Positions 13,901 through 26,941 of a DNA stretch of 64,000 nt are shown in pieces. The stretch comes from Diprion similis (taxonomy: Eukaryota > Arthropoda > Insecta > Hymenoptera > Diprionidae). Made by a program: the position numbers and the translations under genes. Where the stretch lies: positions 9,672,001 through 9,736,000 of the forward strand of contig NC_060116.1 in NCBI RefSeq assembly GCF_021155765.1. Direction: 5' to 3'. Numbering within the stretch: the stretch's first letter is position 1; each line of letters opens with the position of its first letter. The notes beneath the pieces are model-generated. The model had not been told where the DNA came from. It saw only the letters and a program-made list of their open reading frames with translations, and searched no databases.

Positions 13901-16900
13901 GTATATCTCTGAGGTTGTTAACGAAATTAACGCGAGAACAAAGAGCTTTGACTCGACCTCGCGGTGAAATCAAGGATTACAAGTAGCATAGGGGTGGGAA
14001 AGACTTTGACGCAGGTTCTGTCTCAATGGACTATAATATGTATGTATTTGTACATAGGTATATACAAATGGTATGTATGTATAAACCAGGGTGTTGCTGG
14101 AGAAAATAAGTTGCGAAGTTCCATCGTGGAAACCTCTGAAAAGTGTGTTTGGGTTGAAAGAAAGATTCTCTCCAAAGATGAGCGTCTGCGTTACGTTTGA
14201 AATTCATTAAAGGCTTAACATCGGATAATACTGAAGTTAGTAACGTTAATGTAACGAAATTTCATGGAAAAAATCATTATTGCGCAATTTTAGAACTCTT
14301 TTTAGACTCTAGTTTAAAGTAACAATTTTTCATAAAAATGTATCGTTATAATAGTAAGGTTACTAACTTCATTCTCATTATATCGCCTCGTTCCGCGTAT
14401 CGATATATGGGGCATTCCACATCAAACCAACGGGTTTACTTTTGAATTAAGAAGAAAATTGAATTATACCAAGAGGAAGTTTTTTTTTTAATTTTTGTTT
14501 TTCATCTTATTTTTTAACACAACAAACCATCATTCAAAATAAATTCCAATAAAAATATTATTCAACATTTTCATCCCATTTTCAAATCACGATGAAAAGA
14601 TGTGGTTTCGAGTCCCCAATTTACAAAAAAAGTTTCATAGATTTAAAAAATGTCCATCTTCATATCAAGGATATTTCACGTCGCCACACTTTTACGAAAT
14701 GGTGGAAAAATTGTGAAAAATTATGGGTATCATTTTTGACCGAAGCAAGCAAAAAAATTCATTGGAAATCAGAATCCTAGGTGATCAGGTTGATAACCCG
14801 TTGGTTCGCCGTGGAATGCCCCATGTATATAAATATATAAATATATATTTATGAAATACAGTGCAAATCGAGTGAACTGAATCATCTCGACGTTACAATA
14901 TATACGCAGATGCAATTAGCGTGCAAATAATGTACATCGTTATTGGTGTAGTAAATGAAAGAGTGCGGTTTTGTAGTTTATAAATGACTTACAAATAGAT
15001 ACAGTAAATATAATGAATACATATATGCATATGTACGATTTTACAAGACTCACCGATGCGGTTTTGCCGTTTTTACTCGTCACTTTCAGCAAGGAGCCCT
15101 CGTAACCCTGAAACGCGTATTAAACTTGTGTCCAATTAATTGTTACATATATAAATTATAAATGATTTATAGATATTATTTCTTATTATTATACCTGAAA
15201 GTGTATAAATGATGCGAGAGAAGCAGAGACAGGCGAGGGAAAGAGAGAGATTGAGATGTAGAAAGAGATAGATCTATATATATATATATACATAGAGAGA
15301 GAGAGAGAGAGAGAAGAAACTCGGAGTATCGATTAGGTGCAGTAATTACAGCGTGACTGACAATGAGAATACGGGAATGGATGCTGTAACCGTCGTTACA
15401 TCCTGCCGCGTTGGCCTCTCCTTGTCCAGAAAACATGTACATACATACAATGTATATGTATAATATATACGTATAGATATAATATAACCGATTGCAAAGC
15501 CTCTCCTGATCCTGAAAAGAGGTTGCTTGTTCGCCGCGATAGGCGGACTCGATTCGATATGTTTTACACCAGCGGCCAGCTAATTCTCTCTCCGACTCGA
15601 CATGGTTCGCTGAAAAATATTATTATCCGCTCTGGTTTACGTTCTCAGAGTCCCGGATCGATTCGTCCTGCCTAGGCACCTCTTCTGCTCCCCGCCATTG
15701 TACCAACGTTGGCTCTTCCACGTTTAAATTTTTCAAACGACGAGACTGGGCATGTATAAAGCATCATCAGGTACCTTTGTTTAACATTGTACAACTCGAG
15801 TGGAAAGAGAGTCTTGGATGAAATTCACGACGTTGGCGTAAGTTACACGATTCTTCAATTACGGAATGAATAATTTATCCGAAGTTTCGATCGATGAAAC
15901 TCGATCAAAAACTTCATTTTTTTTTCCAGCCTTTTTAATTTCGAAATTAAAAAAAAAAGGGGTAAAACTGTTTTTTCTTCTCTGCGTAGTTATCTATAGC
16001 TTGAATTGGAATTGTTTTCTCGACAAAATGGCACTCTCACCGGCTTTTTTAATTTTCATCTTCGATTATAATACTTCATTCCGATAATCCCTGTTTAAAT
16101 ATAGGTTATACGAAACTCGTATAAATAATAATAAAATTCTACAATCGGAGGATCTAATCGGTAATAAGTGATCTGGCCTAGATTTTAAATATTAACCACA
16201 GTTCGTATCGATTTCCGAGCGGCGTAAAGCATGTCGGGAAATCCGACCGAGCTTCGCCGAGTTCTGTATGCGAATAATTTAAATAATATATGAAAATAAT
16301 TGTTGATAAAAAATTAAAAGATTGTCAAGTATTCGTCGCATTTCTATTATAACATCGATCACTCGGCCATCTCGTAGCTAAAGTTAAACTGATCAGACGT
16401 CTCTCTCTGAATACTGCTAAAATCAATTTTCACACACGTACCTCGTACGCTCTGAAGAGAAGGTAAAGCTCTCGCGGTTTTGCATCCATTGGCAAGCCGC
16501 TGACGAATAGAGTTCGCACCTGAAACAGAACAATTTAAATCATTGAATTAATACAAGCGAGCATTGAAGTGGTTAGCGACTAATTGCCTATGTAATCGAA
16601 CCCTCTCCCGAACAATATTATGAAAAATTAAAGGGTCGGGATGTGGGGCGATATTGAATTAGCATCGGCTCGCCGGCTCGGAAAGAGAAACTATATATAC
16701 TACCTATAATGTTAAATTCAAGAGTCCCGAGTGCGCGATTCCCGGTGAACCGAGTCACAATTTTCGTCATTATTTCACCCAGTTTTAATCCATTAATAGC
16801 CCCTCGAAGCAACCCCATGATTTTCCCAGAAACATCAGATATCTCTCCGCAAATTATCGCGTGCACAAAGTCTGCTCAGAGAGGTTTCAACTACGTGCAT

Positions 16901-19900
16901 AAATACCTTCCTTCAGGTATAATACAAAGGTCGAGAGTTTCATCAGTATATGTATATGTATATGTATTGCAGTTCCATTCGACGAGGAAGAGAAGGATGA
17001 AGAGACGGAAATTGAAAAACACGAAGTTATATCAAAATGAGAATCTCGAGTTTGAATTCAAAACCAGTCCTCATTGAGATAATTAGTGTACGCTGTTCAG
17101 AAGCGGAGAGGGAGGATCATTTCCTTTCTATATTCAATATCGATTCAACTTCACCAGCATAATTAAGGAGGGACTATAATACAAGAGTTGCTGGAGTAAC
17201 GCCTAGCTTGATCGATTGGTAAATCTTCCCAATTGCGTTTAACCATCGATCTAGTATTGTACCGTTATTGAATCAACTTAAGTCTGAAGTTGCAGCTCTC
17301 AGGTTCAGGTTGAGCATCGTATCCCGCCACGATCATCCCAAATGTCGAATATTGAATGCGTAAATGCGAAATATTCTATCTCTTTTGCGCTGCCAAGTTC
17401 TTGAGTAGCGAAGCTTCTCTCTCCTAGTGAGTTTTTAACGCCATTTTCTAATTTCGGAACGCACCTTATACCGTCTCCGCCTCTGTCCTAGGGAGTTTGT
17501 AATGCTTCCAGTAAATTTCGAAACGCAGCCATGATTCATTTGTTCTGAAAACGTTTGGAATGTTCGTGGCGGGATGCGATGCTCGCAACAATGAAATGAC
17601 AGCTGTAACTCCGGTTGCTTGAATAAGGCGCACGCATAGTTCCGCAGATAAAGAAGCTCTCTGTATACGTAATTCCGTTAGTCCTAAATGTGGATACCTT
17701 TATTAAATATCATCACGCCTTCTCGACGTAATAACAAATTTACAGCGTTGCAATATATATACGCGGCACTGCTCGTGACAAAAGCAGCGATTGTTCACGG
17801 ACAATCAATTTGCCCACTCCCTGTCGCTGCATCATCCATCTGCTGGTTTCCTTTTAGATGTATAAGGTACTGTCGCGTTGTTCACGGTTCGACAGAGTCA
17901 CGTCCGGCCGTAACGCCCGTTGAAATCCGGTCGTCTCTCACGGGTCGGATCGTCTATCGGCGAGAAGATGTCGACCCCGTTTTTTTCCCTCAATTTTTTT
18001 TTTTTTTTACTTCTTTTTACTTCTTTTTAGTTATTTTTCTCCTTATTTTACTCACAGCTCTTGAACTTATTCACGCCCTGCACCGAGTTAAGCTTACAAT
18101 TAAAGATAGCTTCGCGGACCGCTAAATTCTCACGTTCGAAATTATGTAGACTCGATAATAACTCTCTGATAATCGATAAACGGATCGAACTTCTCGCAGA
18201 TCGCGTTAATTAGTAGAAAAAAAAAAAAAAAAAAAAAAAATTTGAATATTAATAATCCCAATGCGAAGTGATTCGTCATGAGATATAATATGCATAAATT
18301 CGGATAAATGATATATTATACAAAACCATAGCGATTATGTAATAGCTGAATAGTTCGCGTCTGCCACAACGTAATGCGCATGCGCTAAAATCCGCGACTA
18401 GTTATTTCCCAGGGCAGCCAATCGTTATGAACATAAGCTCAATAATTTTTACAATTACCACTGACAGTTGTGTGGTCAACACCGACCAGTGTCAAAATTT
18501 TTTAAGTTACCTACATTACGGCGCCGATCATCTGAATACATTACACTGTAGCAGACGACGCGACGGACCATTCGGCCATTAGATAATCACTCCGTATGCA
18601 TATTATAGGTATATATTACAGGTACGTAGGTATAATACATCATGGAAACGAGAATACCGGGCATCGTTGCGGAGGTAGCGTAAAATCACGATGATAAACA
18701 TAAAATAAAAATAAATAAAGCAGGAAGATGAAAAAGCGCGAACGTAGAGCCGCGGAAGAAGAGGGCGCATGAAGATGAAAGAGAGATACACGCTCTTGGA
18801 AATTCATGAATCAGATGTTCGCTGAACACGCGGACAGGATGCACACGGACCGTGGAAAATGCTGCAGGGCTCTTGGTATACGATACAGCGCGCTTCTGCT
18901 GCATGGTACTTGGAATTTAACCAGAACTGCACATCAGCTTACATAAAAGTACTTGTCATAGTTTAACTTCGGCGCACGTTGTGAGTTTATGCAGCTTCAC
19001 ATTACGTACGTGCCGCCCATAATAAGATAACGAAGAATAGCATTATTCATTCAACTATTACTAATAGCCGCGAAAAATTAGTCAATCTTTACCGATTGTG
19101 AGTTTGCAAAATTGACGAAACCTACGTATTTTTGTTTTCTCCTGTTTTTTTTCATTTTCTTTTTTTTTTTTTTGTCTTAGAAATCAGCAAAGTTTTATTC
19201 TTTCTCGGGAGAAGATTGTTGACTCATATCATTTGGTTTATACCGGTATACAAGTCGATCATCACTGCTCGATAGAGTTGATTGACTTTCTGTTTTTCTC
19301 TCAAGAAATTATTGTGATCTAGCGCGTAAATCCCGTTGAGTTCAATTGACGAAAAGTTTCGTCATCCTACTGCCGCGAAAAAGAGGATAAAGATAGAGAA
19401 GAAAGAAAAAATGGAAAACGAAGACATGGGGAGGGGAGGGGAGGGGAGGGGAGGGGAGGGGGACGAAAAAAACTTGCCGTAAAAACGAGACTAGGTATAC
19501 AGGTATATACATTATATGTATACATGTGTATATACTGTATGTATCCGTTCATATACCGCAAAAGAGCTCGGAGGAACTTTTACTTTGATTAAAGATTTCC
19601 CAAAGGATTATCCCCGAAAAATAACTACAAGACAAATTTCTATATAAAAATGATTTACGAGTAACTATTGTTGTTATTATTATTGTTGGTTTTGTTGTTG
19701 TTGTTATAGATCTACGTTACAGGTAAAGAAATTTCAAACTCGAAGAAAGATAATTGATTTACACAACAACGAAAATCATTTTAACTACGCAATTCGGACG
19801 ATGATAAATGTATAAATTGAACTGAGTTTAACTGGAGGTGTCTGACGATAAAAACTCGGAATTCCACATCGTTGTAGAGCAAATATGTAGGTACCTGTGG

Positions 19901-22900
19901 GTATATGTAGTAAACTATATAACATAAGATCCATGCAGCGATTCGCACGAGCAGCTGACTTACGGGTTTCCATAAGTGATTTTCACCTGTACAAATTCCG
20001 CGTACTTTTCTCGATATCACTGTACCCCGTTATATTATCGCTGCAAAGTCTAATCAAGATTTATATGCTAATGATTTATACTTCGGAGTCACAGTTTTTC
20101 TTAACCGATCCTTATAATTGCTAAAATATGACAGATAAATGTCTTTCTCATTCGTCTGAAATTCTCCTACATTTGATAGAATTGAAAAGTATTTAGAAAA
20201 AACTACAACAGTGATTATCTTGAGGTGAATTTAAATAAAGTACGCTTGATAAAAGAGGAGAATTAAGGTAGGACGCCATAACCCAAAGGGGGCACTTAAA
20301 CGTTTCAAGAGGCACACCCCGATATTTACTTCAAAGCATGGCATGGTTTAGATTTTTCTCATTTCGAATGATTACACAGGATCGTTTCGTCGTTATGCGG
20401 ATTATTACAGAGAGTTGAAAGGGTTCGCTTTGTTCTACCTAATCGAGTAATAAATACCACGTTTCTCCTCGTCTAATGTACGTAGCATACATCATGCGTA
20501 AATTACGCCTCAGATTCCTCGGACACGGACAGCCGGGTTATTATCTCGAACGATTTTGTTGGAGCAGTTTAAAACCATTTTTGATAGAAAAAAAAAACTC
20601 ATATCCGACGTTGGGAATTTTTATTATAACCGTGCAGTCAAAAGTAAAAGCACTAAAATTATTATCAAGCCTCGATCTAATAGCTTGAATTTTATTTACC
20701 GTCAGTTAAACTGAAGTAACTCACAGTGAAAAAAAATTATCAGCTTTTCACTTTTTACAAATCTGGTTTTCATGTATTCCAAGTGTTGAATGATATCAAC
20801 AACGTTCCAGCCTTTATGCCGTGCAAATTATTATTGGAAAAAGTTAACGATTTTACTTATTTAAAATAAGTTTATAATTTTTTTCATTCGAGAAAAATAA
20901 GTGACAAGAACACATTGAGAAACCTCATTTGTTACAGTTACTGGAAAATGATTCTTACTAGTATAAAATGGGTAGAGTTATAATAACGGTTTAAATATTA
21001 TTGATATTATAAGCAAGTGTAATACAATTAGTAACTATTCAGTGTATAATTATAGTTGTAAATACTAAATTTTCAGTCACAGTTTTTCTAGTAAAGCATA
21101 TAATTAATAAACAGATTTAATGTTGTTATATATAACGCGTACAGATATCATTTTCAATTTATTACGCCCAGAACGATATTTTTCGGTTATGACAAAAAAC
21201 AAAAAAAAAATAGATTATAACAACGATTAATTAGCGACTGGCTATAATTTTTCGCAAAATCTGCGGTCGTATTTCCTGCACTTCTTTTCTAATTATACGA
21301 CGACGTACATACGTCGAGTATGAAACCGAGCTTCGACCCCGCGTGGATGTTTATAACTGACGGAGCAAGTTTTGCACGTCGTTATTCGGTTTAGCGGAGC
21401 GGAATTTGTCGCATTTCCGGAAACGAACCTCCTACGGCTAATCGCAAAACGGTGCAGCAGCAGCAACCACCCCGAATGAATGAAAAACGACCACCGCGGC
21501 GTTTTCTTTGTGGGTCTATTTTATGCCTGTAGTTACGTACATGAGGGGCTCGTTAAACGACCAAAGTAAAGCAAAGCAAAGCAAATCAAATCAAAGCAAA
21601 GCAAAGCTCAGCTCAGCTCATCTCTCCTCTCTAGTCGCTTTAGGATTATGCAAAAACGATAGATAGTTGTTTCATCGCAAGAAATAATTGTTAGAATGAA
21701 ATTCCAGGCGACAGGTCGACCGACGACGACAATTGCGATACAAATGGAAGAGAAAAGCATTTTCGTGTCCCCAGTTAATGAAACAGTTATGTGGGTGTAT
21801 GAATATCTGTTTATATCTACAGGTAAGTTCAAAAGTTATCTTTTCTCTGCAAATCTTGATACCCTGTAATATGTACGAAAATTCAAGAATCCCGCGGAAT
21901 CATGAATTCCAAGGATAATGAACTTCGGAAAATAGTTCGAAAAATTCGAAAATAATCATATTCTCAAAATTCATCGTTTAATAGATTACATTATACATAT
22001 CACACACACGAATCAAGGTACAAGTTTTTCTCCTCAGTTTCTAAATTTAACAATTATTACTAAATCGTTGTAGTTGAAAATGATACCTACTTAATAAAAT
22101 ACCAAAATCCGAATATTATTGTAAACAAATTATAAGCTGTGCGAATAAAAAACCATTCAAGCATCGACAAAGATAGAACAAATTGTATAAAAATTTGTCG
22201 CAGTATCAAACGAATAAAAAGTAAGTTTTCTTCGACGAGCATAAAGGTAGCGTACAAGAAAAAAAGCCAAAAAACCGTTCAAACATGCACAACGAGGAAT
22301 TTCCACGACGAAAAAATTCAACACTAAAACCGATGGACGGAGCGGTTAGGTTTCACCCTTTAATCCCGTAGCGTATAAAAAACGGTGTAGGTATAAGTAA
22401 CGATTTTTTAACAGGTATGTAATTAATTCTTTGGCCGGACTGTACGCTCACGGATATACTTACATCTTTAAAGCGGAACCCCGCGCGTTTTTCCTGAAAA
22501 ATTAGCGAAACGTCGAACAGAGGGGTTGACGCGTCGTTAGAAGGCCCCGGCTCGCGGAAATGAATCTCTGGGGGTGCAGCGAGACGGGGGAGGAGGATGA
22601 AGAGGGCGAGGAGGGTGGGAAGGGTGAGGAGGAGTAGTAGGTCAGGTCGACGGAGATCATCTGCAAGGCTGTATAACGAAAGCTCAACGGAGAGAATGAA
22701 AGAAAGCGGATCCGTAAATATTTCAAAATTCAACTACTATATACTCGTGTTATCACGTGTTCGTAAAATATAGAATTTCCTACGAAACTCGATACGAGTC
22801 GACTCGACTCGACTCGACTCGACTCCACTGCTCGACCCTCCCCGCTTCATGACGTCGATCAATAATATCAGACTTGTTATATATGTGTATATACATATAG

Positions 22901-25900
22901 TACACCAGGCACGAAAATTGGAACGATCTTTTGACACGCGGCGTATATAGACCTGTACGTAATGTGTGCGTGTGTGTGTGTGTGTGTATACATATAAATA
23001 TACATAAAGGTATAATATCCGATACTCGACATGGTCATTGTTCATTAGGCAGAAATTTGTATCGTTAATACAGTATCAACAAACTCAGATTTTGTAAATT
23101 CAATTTCATCAGGTATTCTAAAGATGCAAAATAGTAATATTTGTTTCAACATTTCGATACGTTAACGTGACTAACTTCAACCTCGTAATTGTTTATAATT
23201 TACAAAATCATTGAGATAACGTATAAGTCGGTATACCACAAGAATCTTATACACTTTTTGTTGATAAATTTTTATTTATAAATATTTAACGTGATGTCAA
23301 TATGATGAGAATAGGAATTTAGTATTTCGGTGAAATAGTAATATATTTAAAATAAAATTCGAATAAAGTTGGAATAAAAATCGAACGAATGTATATCAGA
23401 TTTTTTAACTCAAACTTAATTTCAAAGCGATTTCAACCGAAGCATCGATATCTATATAAACTTATATTTCTGAATCCAGTATTTGATATTTCTGTATTTT
23501 TGAATAGACTTTCCCAGTTCAAGAATAAAAATATGTAAAAATTTTACAAATACTCAATGTATACCGACTATTTCGTAATGTAATCAATTAGAAGTATCGA
23601 TTCCTCGTCTAAGCAACATACTAAAACCGTAATTAACTTAATTCCGCAATGCAGCTGCAGCTGCTGAGAACTTCATACAGAAACCATACAACCTCTTCTA
23701 AAATCATGTATAAATCACAAAAGCTTCGATGTCTGGTAAACGTTTATTTGCTTTGGTCGTTATTACGATAATTTAATTAACCAGTATTATCTCAAAGCAA
23801 TTTTACTGTTCTTATACGATACAAATATACGAATTTCCGTCCATTCCTTTTTCGCGTGTAGGCTGAACTGTAAAAAAAAATGAATTGATAATACGGAAAA
23901 TCGTGATGAATAATAAAATTGGTTCACGAGGTATCTGCTGGAACCCAACGCCAAAGCCAAACGTGTCAATATGATATATCTACTATTTACACACGCATAT
24001 ATTGAATGTATAAGAATATTTGTATAACGATATAATTTCGGAATGTATAATAAAAAAAGGGAAATCAAATCAAATCGCAAAAAACTGTATTATATTCGCA
24101 ATCGGTATCCATCTATTTTTCCGTTCTTAAGCTTTCCGGTATGGCGAGAAAAAAAAACGGAGAAGTGAAAATTTAATTCAATCGTGAACAATCCGACAAG
24201 CAAAAAAATTCGTTCAAATCTGGTGAAGAGGGAGCAGCAGCAGCAGCAGCAGCGCCCGAGTGATTCCACATGGATTTTCTCACGAAGGATTTATAGCATA
24301 TATAAGGTATATAAATACGTACACATTATACATACAGTATAAGATATAATGAAATTAACAGAGATTTTTGATCAACCAGAAAACTACTTCTAGCATTCAT
24401 GAATTATTATAAAAGTTACATCGATCAACACAAATTTTGAATCTTGATTTTAGATGTCAAATTTTCATTGCTTCCACGTAATTGATGAAAGAAAAAATAT
24501 TTTTATTAGATAAAGTTGGCTTTTGTATAAAGCAGAATGATATTACGCATTCTAAGGATTATTAACTATTTTCTCAAACGTTTATTGTAAATAACAATTA
24601 ATCAAACTTCAGTTCCGCATTTAAATCACAACTATTCAAAAATATGGGATTTAATTCATATTTCTTATATCATAATTGTGCCAACTTTAAAACATGCTCG
24701 GCATTTCTTTAAAATTTCTTCCTTGAACCGTCATTTCTATTGACAATTTATCGAGCTCGAAAAGTTTTATGGCAGGTGTAATCATGATGTTGAAGAGTGT
24801 CTGAACGAACTTTTGTTCGATTTACTTCACCGCTTTTGAAAAAATAACGTTAGCTGAAGGGTTTTCTGAATTAGAAAAAAAAAAACAAAAAAAAAAAAAA
24901 CCTCAGAATCGTTTGAACACGTTTAAAAAAAAAAAGAAGTTCATTCCAGCTTTGGAAATTCGAGTCGAAATTATCATCAACTCCCATTCAGCACACACTA
25001 ATTAAATTCACTTCTCTCCTTTTGCTTCTTGTTCTTTGTTATTGTTGTTTTTTTCCTTTTTCACGTAGGTATCGTTATAGATATTCAATATTACAATATT
25101 GCACAGCGAATATCGGTTATAATCAACAAATCCGACGATATTGAAACAAAGATAAAAAAAATTCTATACCATAATGTGTATCAGTGAATTTGTGAAAAGT
25201 ATTATTCCGAAAAAAATGAGACCGTGCAGGATCGTATAAAATAAATTGAACATTATCAGATTCTAACATATCCGTTAGATGTTTATAAACTATTTCTCAA
25301 CGATTTGAAAATGAAACGTATCGACGTATCTAACAATTCCAAGTTGCTAGTTATACATATTAATTCAAATATTCGCAGTTCAAGTATTATTAAAGGAATA
25401 ATCTTCCCCTCTCTGGGGCACGTAATAAAAAAAAAAATGTAAGAAAATTTCTTACGATAAAATGAATAAAGAAAAAAAAAGCATCGACGCTCGATGAAAC
25501 AATATGAAATTCACGGAGGCGACTAGATTATACGAAAGAAACACGCAAATGTATGCGAGGACGAAACACATGGCGGACATTAAAATTGCTTTGACCTCGC
25601 ACGCTTTTATTATTGATAGGCACTCGCCTAGCCGAGGCGAGGAATAGGTATAATAAAATACACATGCATGCATGCAATGTACAGGCTTACACGGGGCAGC
25701 GATACCTGTACGTATAACATTACATGTATGTATCTACATTGTACCTACAGCATGTATAATAGAGTTGCGGCGGCGACAGAAAGTCTGTCCGTCGGAAACA
25801 CTGTGCTTTTTCTATACATACATACATACACATACACGCATATGGGCTATTCCACGCCAACTCGAGCAGTGTTAAACCCTGACGATGTGAAAATCATTTC

Positions 25901-26909
25901 ATATTTTTTTTTTCTAACATTCTACACGGTAAAATACGGGACCTGAATTTTTTTCCTATTTTTTTTTATCACCTAATTTGAAATTTTTGAATTTTCAAAC
26001 CCGAAACTAGAGTGGCGCATCATCGAATTGGTAAAACTTTTTGATTCGATTCTGTGTTAATTTTTTATTTCTACCTCTATACATACACGATAAATTCTAC
26101 GTAGGTATGTATAAATTGTAGCGCTAAAAATGAGTCAAATCGCGTCGTATATAAGATTGATTTTCGATTATAATTTTTTGCCACCATTTTTTCGCGTACA
26201 ATCGATTTCCCCCGTTACTTTCTGTCAACTTGTAATACGTAAAATAATCTAACAATTAGTAGCGTTAAATTATGCATATTACATACGGTGCAGCATAGCA
26301 AAATTCGATCGAATACCGGAAAATTTTCTGTATATAGAAATAACCATATCACAGCCGTATCTTTTGTGTTAAACGAAGCGACGCGACGCGACGGAATAAA
26401 TTGCTTAGAAATTCCACTACGTATAATAATAAATTAATCGGTCAAGATGTCGTATGTATAATTTAATTTGTCCCAACGCTCGAACAATTAGAGAAATTAA
26501 GCGACCTTCTATGACGAAACTCTGCCGTCCTGCAGCGGCATGGCAGCTTCATAATACCTACTTTTCTCCGACAAGTTCGCGCGTGGGTGAAACACGCATA
26601 TATACTAATACACATGATGTACGTGTCTACGTATGTACGTAGATTTATATGCATAGGGAGGACGTGTATATATATATATATATATATATTGTATATATAC
26701 AGATATAGGTATATAGGTATAAGCCAAGTGTAACAACTCTCGTGACGATGATCGCTTATACGCGACGATATAAGGAATACAAGTTACATATGTATAATAT
26801 ACGTGTCACTCAGGGTTATTAAAAGCTTGATATACATTTTAAAACTATGTTAGGTATTATAACGTTACATATACACGATTGGCTAACTGCAAACTGCGGA
26901 GTGTATAAC

Positions 26910-26941
<32 letters not shown>

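Larger units (their letters stand above)
12931..15053. other. cpo intron carrying two MITE-like elements
   Basis: It contains the inverted-repeat units 14231-14377 and 14407-14824, described separately. The remainder is AT-rich with short dinucleotide runs and no supported coding sequence. Confidence 0.7.

Noticed and set aside
16709..17077. 122-codon plus-strand frame
   Set aside because: No recognisable domain, ends in simple-repeat sequence, lies in the cpo intron antisense to the gene.
17688..18125. 145-codon plus-strand frame
   Set aside because: Contains a poly-T-derived Phe/Leu stretch; no domain or splice context. Treated as chance within the cpo intron.
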